The notes: a model not told the origin generated them from the letters alone. Shown: positions 29,707 to 38,414, numbered from the stretch's first letter. The stretch: DNA of 64,000 bases from Quadrisphaera granulorum (GCF_003149145.1 NZ_QGDQ01000006.1:1-64000), one strand, 5' to 3'. Numbers and translations are program-made.

Positions 29707-30273
29707 CTACAGCCGGCCGCTGAGCAGTTCGCGGGTGCGCAGGTCGATGACGACGGCGCCGGCCAGGTCCGCCCACTGCTCGAGCTGCACCGGGTCGGGC
29801 ACCGGTGGGGGCCCCTGGGCGACGTGCAGGCTGACCAGCCCCGGCAGCACCCCCGGGGGACCGGCGAGGGCCGCCGGGCCGACGCCGATCGGTGCGTCGG
29901 GGTGGCGGGAGGCCCGCTGGTGGACCCGCACGGCGGTGCCCGGCAGCAGACGGTCGGACAGGTCGAGGTGGTGCCAGGCGTGGACGGCGGTGCGGCGGCG
30001 TCCACGGGCGCCGTCGGCGAGGCCGTCCTCGCACTCCAGGAGGATCCACCCGTCGGTGCCCACCGAGGTCACGGTGCCGCGCCGCCATCCCCAGGGACGG
30101 CGCTGCACGACCTCGGCCAGCAGCCGCGGCATGCGGTGACCAGGCAGGTGGGAGCGGCAGCTCTCCGCGGTGGGTGCGAGGGGGCCCCCGGCCCGCTCGC
30201 TGTCCTGGCCTGCTGAGGCAGAACGGTCGAGCTGGTCGGGGTGTGGGGGGACCGGAGACGTGCAGGTGGTCAA
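29707..30273 (-). CDS. Conserved-looking hypothetical protein
   Basis: About 188 residues from TTG 30273, chosen because AGGAGG lies 8 bp upstream; ATG 30132 would give a 141-residue form starting at MPRLLAEVV. The N-terminal 40 residues are low-complexity. The remainder looks like a beta-rich folded domain (RRGTVTSVGTDGWILLECED, TAVHAWHHLDLSDRLLPGT). I do not recognise it. It ends about 60 bp from the DAK start on the same strand. Confidence 0.55.
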   Translation of the reverse strand: MTTCTSPVPPHPDQLDRSASAGQDSERAGGPLAPTAESCRSHLPGHRMPRLLAEVVQRRPWGWRRGTVTSVGTDGWILLECEDGLADGARGRRRTAVHAWHHLDLSDRLLPGTAVRVHQRASRHPDAPIGVGPAALAGPPGVLPGLVSLHVAQGPPPVPDPVQLEQWADLAGAVVIDLRTRELLSGRL

Positions 30274-30583
30274 CGCCCGGCCCTCCTCGTGTGGCTCAGT
30301 GCGACGGGGCCGCCGCGGCGCCGACACTAGCCGCAGTGCCCTGTCCTCGGTCGACCGTGGGTCGAGCTCCTGCGGCGTCTGGGTGACGTGCGGCTGAGAT
30401 CCCGCCGGGAAGTCCTGGGCTGTGGTGGCGGGGCTGCGGACGCGTCCGCGTTGACACGTGTGGTGGCACCCGACAAGGCTTACGACGTTGTCAGGCATGA
30501 CCCTGCGAGCAGACGTCGGGTGACGATCACCGGTGAGCGTCGCCCGTGCCGCCCCTGCGCTGATTCGTCGGAAAGGACGCCCT
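30274..30583. other. Divergent regulatory spacer ahead of the arabinofuranosidase
   Basis: 310 bp between divergent genes. TTGACA at 30451-30456 could be a -35 box toward the arabinofuranosidase, but no good -10 lies 16-18 bp downstream. No clear operator palindrome was found. The 5' side holds the ribosome site of the minus-strand gene. Confidence 0.4.
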
Positions 30584-32161
30584 GTGCCCCGCGCCCGCAT
30601 CGCCGTCGACGCCGCCTACACGACCGCCCCGGTGCCCCGCCGCCTGTTCGGCTCGTTCGTCGAGCACATGGGCCGCTGCGTCTACACCGGCATCTTCGAG
30701 CCCGATCACCCGAGGGCCGATGCCGACGGTCTGCGTTCCGACGTGCTCGACCTGGTCCGCGAGGTCGGCCCGACCGTGGTGCGCTACCCCGGCGGCAATT
30801 TCGTCTCGGGGTATGACTGGGAGGACGGCGTCGGCCCGCTCGACGCCCGCCCCCGCCGCATCGACAGGGCATGGCGCACGGTGGAGACCAACGCCTTCGG
30901 TCTTGACGAGTTCGCCCGCTGGGCCGACAAGGCGGGCACGGAGATGATGTACGCGGTCAACCTCGGCACCCGCGGTCTGCAGGAGGCCTGCGACCTGCTC
31001 GAGTACGCCAACCACCCCGGCGGCACCCTGTTCTCCGACCTCCGCAGCGCCCACGGCCGGCAAGACCCGTACAACATCCAGTTGTGGTGCCTGGGCAACG
31101 AGATGGACGGCCCGTGGCAGACCGGCCACAAGACCGCCCACGAGTACGCCCGCCTCGCCGGGGAGACCGCCCGCGCGATGCGCCAGATCGACCCGACCAT
31201 CGAGCTCGTCGCCTGCGGCTCCTCCTCACGGTCCATGCCGACGTTCGGCGAGTGGGAGCGGATCGTCCTGGAGGAGACCTACGAGGACGTCCAGCTGATC
31301 TCCGCGCACGCCTACTACGAGGAGTCGGAGACCACCCCGCTGGCCGACTTCCTCGCCTCCGCCGTCGACATGGACCTCTTCATCGACTCGGTGGCCGCCA
31401 CCGCCGACGCCGTCGGCGCGAAGCTCAAGAGCCGCAAGAAGATCGGCATCAGCTTCGACGAGTGGAACGTCTGGAACCAGACCGCCTGGCACTCTTCCGA
31501 GCGAGCCCGCGGCCTCATCGCGTGGGACGTCGCCCCGCGCATCATCGAAGACGAGTACACGGTGCAGGACGCCGTCGTCGTCGGGACCCTGCTCAACTCC
31601 CTGCTGCGCCACGGGGACCGGGTGCTCGTCGGCTGCCAGGCGCAGCTGGTCAACGTCATCGGTCTGCTGCGCAGCGAGCCCGGTGGCGCCGCGTGGAAGC
31701 AGACCATCGCCCTGCCCTTCGAGCAGGTGCGCCGTCGCTCCCTGGGTGGTCACGTGCTCGACGTGCGCACCTCGTCGGACCGGTACGAGACGGGCAGGTA
31801 CGGGGACGTCGACCTGGTCGACGCGTCCGCGGTGGTCCACCACGACGACGGCGGCGGGCTCGCGCGTCTCACCCTCTTCCTGGCCAACCGGTCGCTGGAG
31901 GAGTCTGCGGACGTTGCGGTCAGCCTCGGGGGCTTCGCCGACCTTTCGGTGGGTGACGCCCTCGTGCTGGCCGCCGCCGACGGGCAGGACCGGTACACCT
32001 CCAACCGCGAGGCTGCTCCCGACGCCGTGCGGCTGCGGCCGCTGGCCGCCGCGGGCGGGACGGTCGCTGTGGAGGCGAGCGAGCGAGGCGCGCAGACGGC
32101 GCGGATCACCCTGCCGGCGCTGTCGTGGGCCGTCGTCGAACTGGTGCCCGCCCCTCGCTGA
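30584..32161 (+). CDS. GH51 alpha-L-arabinofuranosidase
   Basis: 525 residues from GTG 30584 (GAAAGGA 6 bp upstream). The family-51 pattern is complete: LFGSFVEHMGRCVYTGIFEP at the start, VRYPGGNFVSGYDWEDGVGP, the acid/base Glu173 in WCLGNEMDGPWQ and the nucleophile Glu293 in ISFDEWNVW. It releases arabinofuranosyl units from arabinan or arabinoxylan oligomers. There is no signal peptide, so it acts inside the cell on imported oligosaccharides; no transporter gene is adjacent. Confidence 0.96.
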   Translation: MPRARIAVDAAYTTAPVPRRLFGSFVEHMGRCVYTGIFEPDHPRADADGLRSDVLDLVREVGPTVVRYPGGNFVSGYDWEDGVGPLDARPRRIDRAWRTVETNAFGLDEFARWADKAGTEMMYAVNLGTRGLQEACDLLEYANHPGGTLFSDLRSAHGRQDPYNIQLWCLGNEMDGPWQTGHKTAHEYARLAGETARAMRQIDPTIELVACGSSSRSMPTFGEWERIVLEETYEDVQLISAHAYYEESETTPLADFLASAVDMDLFIDSVAATADAVGAKLKSRKKIGISFDEWNVWNQTAWHSSERARGLIAWDVAPRIIEDEYTVQDAVVVGTLLNSLLRHGDRVLVGCQAQLVNVIGLLRSEPGGAAWKQTIALPFEQVRRRSLGGHVLDVRTSSDRYETGRYGDVDLVDASAVVHHDDGGGLARLTLFLANRSLEESADVAVSLGGFADLSVGDALVLAAADGQDRYTSNREAAPDAVRLRPLAAAGGTVAVEASERGAQTARITLPALSWAVVELVPAPR

Positions 32162-32403
32162 TCCGGCCTCGATCGGCTCCCTCCGCGAACGGCTCGAGCC
32201 GGGGGTCGTCACGGACGGCGAAAATCGGCGCGGATGGTCGCGCACCGCCTTCGCAACGATCATGCGGTTCTGCGCCACATCCCCGCGCCGCCTGCGGGGA
32301 GCCTGCCCATCCCGGTCGCGGCCCCGCAGGTGGAGGGTCAGGGGCGCTCGCCACCACCTGTTCCGGGGCGACCGCCCCACACGGCGAGGCCTACGGTGGT
32401 CGC

Positions 32404-33018
32404 GTGGCGAAGGGGATCCTGACGCAGCTGCTCGACCTCGCGAAGGCCGTGGCCTCCGCGGCCCGGTCCACCACCCCTCCCGCCGAGCCTCGGGCAGATC
32501 GGCAGGCGCAGCGTCCCGCCGCGGCTCCGCCGAGGCGCCCGTCGTCGTCCTCGAAGGCGGAGCGGCCGTCGGAGCGCTCGCGCCTGCGCCGCGAGCCGGC
32601 TCCGGCGCCCACTCCGCCCCAGCGTGATACCGGCACCGGCGGCGCACGCTACGCCCCCGAGGCCGACGGCCTGCCCGACCCCGGCGAGGTGGTCTGGGCG
32701 TGGGTGCCGTACGAGGAGGACGCCTCCCGCGGCAAGGACCGCCCCGTCCTGGTGCTGGACGTGCTGGACGACGGCGACGTCGTCGGGCTCATGCTCACGA
32801 GCAAGGACCACGCCAGCCCGCGTACCCAGGGTCAGCGCGACAGTGACGGCCGCCGCTGGATGGACGTCGGCACGGGTGCGTGGGACTCGCAGCGCCGGCC
32901 CAGCGAAGTCAGACTCGACAGGGTGCTGCGTCTCCCGGCTGCGTCAGTGCGTCGTGAGGGGGCGGCGCTGCCTCGCGAGATTTTCGATCGCGTCGTCGCA
33001 GCGTCACGGTCCCAGTAA
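32404..33018 (+). CDS. PemK/MazF-fold family protein (no partner antitoxin)
   Basis: 204 residues from GTG 32404. The C-terminal half fits the PemK-like family of actinomycetes: PGEVVWAWVPYEEDASRGKD, RPVLVLDVLDDGD, LMLTSKDHAS, MDVGTGAWDSQRRPSEVRLD. The first 90 residues are a helix (ILTQLLDLAKAVASAARS) and a long Pro/Arg/Ser-rich linker. No antitoxin-sized gene lies beside it, so either the family is not a classical toxin here or the partner is elsewhere. The 242 bp upstream show no other feature. Confidence 0.82.
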   Translation: MAKGILTQLLDLAKAVASAARSTTPPAEPRADRQAQRPAAAPPRRPSSSSKAERPSERSRLRREPAPAPTPPQRDTGTGGARYAPEADGLPDPGEVVWAWVPYEEDASRGKDRPVLVLDVLDDGDVVGLMLTSKDHASPRTQGQRDSDGRRWMDVGTGAWDSQRRPSEVRLDRVLRLPAASVRREGAALPREIFDRVVAASRSQ

Positions 33019-33250
33019 TCAGCACTTGTAGTGCAACTCCACGAGTCATTATTGCTGGCAGTGCGAGTCACGCGAAGAGAGTCAAGACTCGCGTCGCGCA
33101 CTTGGAATGCCAAGAGATCAGGCCGCCGCGTAGGTCGCCGAGTTGCCAAGAACGCACGCGTGACGCCGGTCGTGACGCACCGCTCATGGTGGGTGACGCG
33201 TTTCCGTCACCAGGCGCGGCGGGCGCCCGTCCGCCGCTACGCTGCTGGAC
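33019..33250. other. Spacer with GAGTC/GACTC motifs, less GC-rich
   Basis: 232 bp of lower GC than its surroundings. CACGAGTCATTATTG, GCGAGTCACGCG, AGAGTCAAGACTCGCG contain four GAGTC or GACTC words within about 60 bp (33039-33100). Similar ACGAGT and GACTCGC words recur past the following gene (34402-34545). Binding sites are possible; nothing else is seen. Confidence 0.45.
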
Positions 33251-34225
33251 GTGGATGTCGCCGAGGTGCTCCGCCGCGCGGCGGCCGCCGTCGACCGTTC
33301 CGGGGTCTCAGGAGACCTGCGGGCGGTGGCCTTCACCACCGCCGTCGACCTCATGCTCCGCACCGGCGGGGAGCACGCCCCGGTCCTGTCGGACGGCGGC
33401 GAGGCCGGAACGTTCCCGCCTGTCGGACCCGCCGCTCGCACGGCGTTGCCGGCAGACCGACCTGCCTCCGGCCTCGACCACCCCTCCACGGCGGGTCCGT
33501 TCCCCGCTGCAGGCTTCGGTCCCACCGAAGACCTCGGCGACCCTGCCTGGGACCTCGACGAGAGCGCCGAGCACCGCGGCTGGCCCCAGCCCCAGAGCCC
33601 GCGCGTGCTGCGCCCGGTGAACAGCGCTCCGTCGGCGCGGACCAACCCGCGGCTGGCGGTCCGGTCCGACATCGAGGACGACGGCTACTCCAGCCGCGCC
33701 AACCGCGCCGCCGACCGAGCGGGGGATCGGGCTGCCGATCGAGCTGCCGAGTGGGCCGCCGCCCGTCGTGGCCCGGAGCGACTGGTGGCGGTGACGCCTC
33801 GCACGTGGGCGACCGCGCCCGGCGCCAGCGAGGAGCCGTGGGGCTCCATCGCCGACGCCCTCGGCGTGCGCCCCGAGCTGCTCGACCGGGTCTGGGAGGA
33901 GCGCGGCGGCAAGCTGCAGCTCGCCGGAGACCCGGCCCGCCTCGGCCGTACCCGCGCGCAGCGCGTCGGCACGGCCGCCGTCCTTCTCCTGGCCGCGCTG
34001 CGCTGGAGCGGGCGCGACGGTGGCGAGCCTGTGCCCGACGCCGTCGTCCGCGCCGAGGTCGAGCGCTTGGGCCTGCTCGACACGGGCAACTACACCAAGC
34101 ACCTCGCCGGACGCCGGCACCTGCTGTCCACCACCGGCTCGGGTCGTACCGCTACGTACAAGCTGCGGTACGACGGCCTCGAGGAGGCCCGCGTCATCGC
34201 CCGGGCCCTCCTCGACGAGGCCTGA
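33251..34225 (+). CDS. Hypothetical protein, two conserved-looking ends and a disordered middle
   Basis: 324 residues from GTG 33251. A short helical N-terminal part (VAEVLRRAAAAVDRS, to about 40) and a C-terminal domain (about 185-324: ADALGVRPELLDRVWEERGG, ALRWSGRDGGEPVPD, GRRHLLSTTGSGRTATYKLR) flank about 130 residues of Pro/Asp/Arg-rich sequence including an Arg-Ala-Ala-Asp-Arg repeat (RAADRAGDRAADRAAEWA). The C-terminal part could be a winged helix, which would suit DNA binding. No family name can be given. Confidence 0.65.
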   Translation: MDVAEVLRRAAAAVDRSGVSGDLRAVAFTTAVDLMLRTGGEHAPVLSDGGEAGTFPPVGPAARTALPADRPASGLDHPSTAGPFPAAGFGPTEDLGDPAWDLDESAEHRGWPQPQSPRVLRPVNSAPSARTNPRLAVRSDIEDDGYSSRANRAADRAGDRAADRAAEWAAARRGPERLVAVTPRTWATAPGASEEPWGSIADALGVRPELLDRVWEERGGKLQLAGDPARLGRTRAQRVGTAAVLLLAALRWSGRDGGEPVPDAVVRAEVERLGLLDTGNYTKHLAGRRHLLSTTGSGRTATYKLRYDGLEEARVIARALLDEA

Positions 34226-34401
34226 GCCTCACCGCCCCTTCCCTGCGCGCCAGCTGGCGGATCGGCCGGCACGGCTCCTGCTGACGGGCCGACTGCGCTG
34301 TAAGCCCACGGCGCCGCGGGCTGCCCCGCGTCAGGTGACGCCGGCGGCCGTCGGCGTCCGTGCCCGCCCCGCGAGGAAGCCCCTGGCCGCAGGCACCGCC
34401 C

Positions 34402-34515
34402 ACGAGTAAACCCTGCCAGTCATCCTCGGGCGAGTGCGGCTGTGCCAGAAACGAGTGTGTCGCGAGTACCCCTAGTGAGATAAGCCGTCAGAATCACGTC
34501 GAGACGAGTAAACCC
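34402..34515 (+). repeat. ACGAGT-rich stretch with a 12-bp direct repeat
   Basis: ACGAGTAAACCC occurs exactly at 34402-34413 and 34504-34515; ACGAGTG and GCGAGTA lie between. The stretch is less GC-rich than its neighbours and directly precedes the 33-bp tandem array. Confidence 0.6.
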
Positions 34516-34540
34516 CAGGTCGGGCGTGTTCGACTCGCAC

Positions 34541-34771
34541 TTGACTCTCACGCGTGTGACGCGTCGCACCTCCGTGAATGACACGACCGCAGCGCGTCGC
34601 ACCGTCGTGAACGACAGGCGCGTCGTGCGTTGGCCCGTCGTGAACGACAGGGGCGTTGTGCGTCGCGCCGTCGTGAACCACCACCGCGTGGCGCGTCAGC
34701 TACTCGTGAACCACACGGGCGTCGTGCGTCGCGCTGGCGTGAACCACAAGCACGTGGTCCGTCGCGCCCGC
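34541..34771 (+). repeat. 33-bp tandem repeat array, seven units
   Basis: Seven head-to-tail units of exactly 33 bp begin at 34541 (degenerate), 34574, 34607, 34640, 34673, 34706 and 34739. The core is GTGAAC(G/C)AC followed by a variable triplet pair and GTGCGTCGCGC-like sequence. Read on the plus strand each unit gives 11 residues such as VNDRGVVRRAV and VNHTGVVRRAG inside an open frame 34526-35044, but that frame later runs through a hairpin and has no recognisable content, so I annotate DNA repeats and not a gene. 33 bp equals three helical turns, which suits cooperative protein binding. Confidence 0.85.
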
Positions 34772-34905
34772 GCGGGGCAGGTCGACGTGCTCGTCCTCAG
34801 GCCGGCTGAGGATGGTCGGTTCCTAGGGTCGGTGCCCTTCTCTCGGACGCCGAACCGGAGTTGGTCGTGGACATCGAGCTGGACACCCTCGCCGGGGACG
34901 GATCC

Positions 34906-34989
34906 GTGTCGGGAGCTGTGCAGCGTTGGCCCCTTCGGCGTGACCACGCGGTCACGCCGAAGGGGCCAACTCACCACAGCTCCCGACAC
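34906..34989. repeat. 84-bp near-perfect palindrome (GGCCCCTT family)
   Basis: Outer arms of 15 bp (GTGTCGGGAGCTGTG with CACAGCTCCCGACAC), a 5-bp mismatch, inner arms of 20 bp (TTGGCCCCTTCGGCGTGACC with GGTCACGCCGAAGGGGCCAA) and a 4-nt loop. The AGCTGTG and TTGGCCCCTT words recur near 38581 and 57193. It may act as a terminator for the converging LysR gene, but its size suggests a dispersed palindromic element. Confidence 0.85.
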
Positions 34990-35067
34990 GACGACGGCCT
35001 CCGCGGGGCGGGCGTCAGGGATGGTGGACTCACGGTGGGCCTGACAGCCCCGGGGGGATTCCCTCGT

Positions 35068-35973
35068 CTAGCTGGCCCCGTCGAGCTCAGTCACCCCGCG
35101 CCGCAGCTCCTCGGCGAGGGCGCGGACGGCGGGCACACGGCGCGACTCCGGCCGCAGCAGCAGCTCGACTACGCGAGCGTCCAGACCACCCACGGGACCG
35201 TGGAGGACGCCGGGCGCCGAGCTGGCGCGCAGCGCCCACACGGGCAGCAGCGCTACCCCCAGCCGCGCGGCCACGAGGTGCTGGACGGCGACGTGGTCGT
35301 CGGTCTCCAGGCGCACGTCGGGGGTGAAGCCTGCCGCCGCCGCGCACCGCACGAGGTGCGCCCGGCAGCGAGGGCATCCCGCGATCCACGGCCGGTCCGC
35401 GAGATCAGCCAGGTGCCCCGGCGCTCGCTCACCGGCCGGGACCACCGCGTGGACGGGGTGGCGGCCCAACGGCAGACGCAGCAGGTCTCCGGGCACCGGC
35501 TCTGGGTCTCCCTCGTAGCGGAAGACGAGCGCCAACGACACCCGCCCCGCCCGCACGGCGGCCTCCGCCTCCGGCGGTTCGGCCTCGGTGAGGCGCACCG
35601 ACAGGCCCGGCGCGCGGTCCGCGAGCGCCGCGAGCGCTCTCGGCAGCAGGACCGCCGAGGCGGTCGGGAAGGCGGCCAGCGCCACGTCGCCGCGCACGAG
35701 GCCGGACAGCGCGGCCAGGTCCTCCTCGGCGGCGCGCAGGACGTCAGCCAGCTGCTCGGCCCGCTCGGCCAGCACCCGGCCCGCTTCGGTCAGCGCACTG
35801 CCTCGACCCTGACGTACCAGGAGGGTGGTGCCGGCCTCCGCCTCCAGCCGGGACACCTGCTGGCTCACGGCCTGCTGGGTCATCCCCAGGCGGGTCGCCG
35901 CGCCGGTGAGGGATCCCTCGGCCTCCACGGCGAGGAGCACGAGTAGGCGGCGGGGATCCACGCCCCGCACCAT
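35068..35973 (-). CDS. LysR-family transcriptional regulator
   Basis: 301 residues from ATG 35973 (GTG 35961 is possible). The HTH is at the start: LLVLLAVEAEGSLTGAATRL, GMTQQAVSQQVSRLEAEAG. The effector domain contains CPRCRAH, a cysteine pair that is not usual for the family. Divergent from the racemase gene, with a 17-bp palindrome between them, so it probably controls the racemase-dehydrogenase genes. Its end faces the 84-bp palindrome. Confidence 0.9.
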   Translation of the reverse strand: MVRGVDPRRLLVLLAVEAEGSLTGAATRLGMTQQAVSQQVSRLEAEAGTTLLVRQGRGSALTEAGRVLAERAEQLADVLRAAEEDLAALSGLVRGDVALAAFPTASAVLLPRALAALADRAPGLSVRLTEAEPPEAEAAVRAGRVSLALVFRYEGDPEPVPGDLLRLPLGRHPVHAVVPAGERAPGHLADLADRPWIAGCPRCRAHLVRCAAAAGFTPDVRLETDDHVAVQHLVAARLGVALLPVWALRASSAPGVLHGPVGGLDARVVELLLRPESRRVPAVRALAEELRRGVTELDGAS

Positions 35974-35975
35974 CC

Positions 35976-35992
35976 CACAAGCGACGCTTGTG
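35976..35992. promoter_or_regulatory. LysR-type operator candidate
   Basis: CACAAGCGACGCTTGTG is a perfect 7-bp inverted repeat around a 3-bp centre, adjacent to the LysR start and 58 bp before the racemase start. The size fits a LysR recognition site. Confidence 0.6.
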
Positions 35993-36049
35993 GCTGCCTC
36001 TGAGCTGGGCGGACTACCGCGGACCGCGGCCCGCGGCCACCGTGGAGGG

Positions 36050-36958
36050 ATGAACGCGCCGACCCCTGAGCAGCAGACCCCCGGCCCCCAGACCTCGACG
36101 ACGACGGCGGCTGCGGCTGCGGCTGCGACGACGGCTGCGCCTGCGCTGGGGACGACGACGATTGGCGTACTCGGCGGCATGAGCTGGGAGTCGACGGCCC
36201 TGTACTACCGGCTGGCCAACGAGCTGGTCCGCGAGCACCGTGCCCTCGGCGCCGGCAACGAACCCGGCGAGCCGCTGGCCAGCGCCGACCTGCTGGTTCG
36301 CAGCCTCGACTTCGCGCGGGTCCGCGAGCTCCAGCTGGCCGACCGCTGGGACGTCGCCGCCGACCAGCTGCGCCGCGAGGGCCTGGCTTTGGCCGGGGCG
36401 GGCGCTGGCGTCGTCGTCCTCGCCACGAACTACATGCACAAGGCCGCCGGTCCGCTGGAGGAGGCGCTCACCGAGCGGGGTGTGAGGTTCCTCCACCTGG
36501 CCGACGTGGTGGCCGCGGCAGCGCTGGCGCGCGGGGTGCGCAGCGTGGGGCTGCTGGGCGCCGGCGGCACGATGACCGAGCCGTTCTACGTCGAGCGCCT
36601 AGCCGCCTCCGGGGTCGAGGTGGTGGCGCCGGACGCCGCCGGGGTCGCCCGCGTCGACCACGCCGTGTTCGGCGAGCTGTGCCGCGGCGTCTTCTCACCG
36701 GCCACCCGAGCTGACCTGGCGGCCGTGGTGGCCGGTCTCGTCGACCGCGGCGCGCAGGCGGTGGGTCTGTGCTGCACCGAGCTCGAGCTGCTGCTCGGCC
36801 CCGACGACGTCCCCGCCGGTGTGCCGCTGCTGCCGTCGGCCCGGCTGCACGTGGAAGCGGCGCTGGCCGCCGCGGGCCAAGTGCCGGCGCAGGTGCCGGC
36901 GCGGGGGCCGGTGCGGGCGCCGATGGCCGAGCCCCGTCTCGTCGGAGGCGCCGTCTAG
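36050..36958 (+). CDS. Aspartate/glutamate racemase family protein with one catalytic Cys replaced
   Basis: 302 residues from ATG 36050. After a Thr/Ala-rich start, the family pattern follows: IGVLGGMSWESTALYYRLAN, LLVRSLDFARV, LADVVAAAAL, GLLGAGGTMTEPFY, GLCCTELELLL. The second catalytic Cys is kept (Cys242 in CCTE), but the first, normally in CTNTMHK, is Ala125 in VVLATNYMHKA. E. coli YgeA, a known one-cysteine racemase, has Thr there; Ala is further from any base. It may work as a one-base enzyme, bind without racemising, or be a decarboxylase-like relative. The start is weakly supported (GGAGG only 1 bp away). Confidence 0.85.
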   Translation: MNAPTPEQQTPGPQTSTTTAAAAAAATTAAPALGTTTIGVLGGMSWESTALYYRLANELVREHRALGAGNEPGEPLASADLLVRSLDFARVRELQLADRWDVAADQLRREGLALAGAGAGVVVLATNYMHKAAGPLEEALTERGVRFLHLADVVAAAALARGVRSVGLLGAGGTMTEPFYVERLAASGVEVVAPDAAGVARVDHAVFGELCRGVFSPATRADLAAVVAGLVDRGAQAVGLCCTELELLLGPDDVPAGVPLLPSARLHVEAALAAAGQVPAQVPARGPVRAPMAEPRLVGGAV

Positions 36959-36979
36959 CCTGCGCCTACCCTCCCTGAC

Positions 36980-38056
36980 GTGCGCGCCCTCCAGTACACC
37001 GAGCCCGGCGGTTCCCTGACCCTCGTCGACCTGCCCGATGCCGAGCCGCCCGCGCAGGGCGCCGTGCTGGCGGTGGAGGCCACCGGGCTGTGCCGCAGCG
37101 ACGTGCACGCCTGGGCCGGGCACGACAGCGACATCGTCGTCGGTCCCCATGCCGGTCCCGGCGGCACCCCTGCCACTCACGTGCCGGGCCACGAGCTCGT
37201 GGGTCGGGTGGTGGCCGTCGGTGAGGGCGTCGACCCGGCGTGGGTGGGCCGGCGCGCCACCACCCCGTTCGTCCACGCCTGCGGTAGCTGCGCGGAGTGC
37301 CTGGCCGGTGACGGCCAGGTCTGCCGCGACCAGACGCAGCCCGGGTTCACCACGCAAGGATCGTGGGCCGAGCAGGTGGTGGTGCGCCACGCGACAGTCA
37401 ACCTCGTGGAGGTTTCCGAGGACGTCGACGGCGGAGCCGCGGCCCTGCTCGGCTGTCGCTTCGCGACCGCCTACCGCGGCCTCGTGCAGCGCGCGCAGCT
37501 GAGGGCCGGCGAGCGGGTGCTCGTGGTGGGCTGCGGGGGCGTGGGCCTGTCGGCGGTGATGGTGGCGGCGGCGCTCGGCGCCGAGGTGGTCGCCGCCGAC
37601 GTCGATGCTCGGGCCGTGGCCCGCGCCGTGGAGCTGGGTGCCGCGAGCACGGTGACCACCGCTGGGCTGACGCCGCGGGAGGTGGCCGACGCCGTCCTCG
37701 CGACGGGGGGTTCGGTGGCGGTCAGCGTCGACGCCGTCGGGCGCCCCGGAGCCCTGGACGCCGGGCTGCTGTCCTTGGGACGTCGGGGGCGCCACGTGCA
37801 GATCGGGCTCGTCGCCGCCGAGCCGGTGGTGGAGGTCTCACGGGTCGTCAGCCATGAGCTGGCGCTGTTCGGCAGCCACGGCATGGACGCCCGCAGCTAC
37901 CCCGAGCTGCTGGAGCTGGTCACCAGCGGCCGGCTGCGCCCGCAGGATCTCGTGGCGCGCTGGCTGCCCCTGGACGACGCCGCCGGCATCGAGGAGCTCG
38001 TGCGCGCGATGGACGCCGGCACCGCACCGGTGGGCGTCACGATGATCCGCCCGTGA
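36980..38056 (+). CDS. Zinc-dependent alcohol dehydrogenase (MDR family)
   Basis: 358 residues from GTG 36980, 21 bp after the racemase-family gene. Catalytic zinc ligands Cys and His appear in GLCRSDVHAW and VPGHELVGRV; structural zinc cysteines in HACGSCAECLAGDGQVC; the NAD(P) motif in VLVVGCGGVGLSAV; an acidic residue after the second beta strand (AADVDARAV) suggests NAD. It oxidises an alcohol or reduces an aldehyde; the substrate is unknown. Overlaps the DksA-like gene by 4 bp. Confidence 0.93.
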   Translation: MRALQYTEPGGSLTLVDLPDAEPPAQGAVLAVEATGLCRSDVHAWAGHDSDIVVGPHAGPGGTPATHVPGHELVGRVVAVGEGVDPAWVGRRATTPFVHACGSCAECLAGDGQVCRDQTQPGFTTQGSWAEQVVVRHATVNLVEVSEDVDGGAAALLGCRFATAYRGLVQRAQLRAGERVLVVGCGGVGLSAVMVAAALGAEVVAADVDARAVARAVELGAASTVTTAGLTPREVADAVLATGGSVAVSVDAVGRPGALDAGLLSLGRRGRHVQIGLVAAEPVVEVSRVVSHELALFGSHGMDARSYPELLELVTSGRLRPQDLVARWLPLDDAAGIEELVRAMDAGTAPVGVTMIRP

Positions 38057-38412
38057 GCCAGCTGTCCCTGGCCGACGTGGTGGCCGCCCTGGAGGCCGAG
38101 CGCGCGGACGCCACCGCCCAGGTGCGCGACCTCGACCGTGCGGTCGCCGGGGTGGTGGAGGCGTCGCGAGACTCCAACGCCGACGACGAGCACGACCCGG
38201 AGGGCGCCACCATTGCCTTCGAGCGGGCCCAGGCGATGGCTGTGCGTGACCGTCAGCGGGCGCGGCTGCGTGAGGTCGATGCCGCGCTGGAGCGTGTCGC
38301 CGACGGGACGTTCGGTCGATGTGAGAAGTGTGGATGTGAGATTGCATCCGGCCGTTTGCTGGTCAGGCCCACTTCTCACACGTGCGTGACCTGCGCAGAT
38401 GTGAAGCGCTGA
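38053..38412 (+). CDS. TraR/DksA-type C4 zinc-finger protein
   Basis: 119 residues from GTG 38053 (GTGA overlap). A coiled coil (about 8-75, LADVVAALEAERADATAQVR) precedes a C4 zinc finger: CEKCGCEI near 90 and CVTC near 112. The coil tip in real DksA has DxxDxA; here ADDEHDPEGA is acidic but not the same. It may bind the RNA polymerase secondary channel; the linkage to a dehydrogenase gene is unexplained. Confidence 0.88.
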   Translation: MSQLSLADVVAALEAERADATAQVRDLDRAVAGVVEASRDSNADDEHDPEGATIAFERAQAMAVRDRQRARLREVDAALERVADGTFGRCEKCGCEIASGRLLVRPTSHTCVTCADVKR

Positions 38413-38414
38413 CG

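Noticed and set aside
34541-34771. Tandem array as CRISPR
   Set aside because: Units are contiguous and diverge along their whole length; there are no unique spacers and no cas genes.
34526-35044. Open frame with 11-residue repeats as a gene
   Set aside because: The frame has no strong ribosome site, crosses the 84-bp palindrome, and has no recognisable domain; the minus strand is also open in the array. Kept as a possibility under the repeat.
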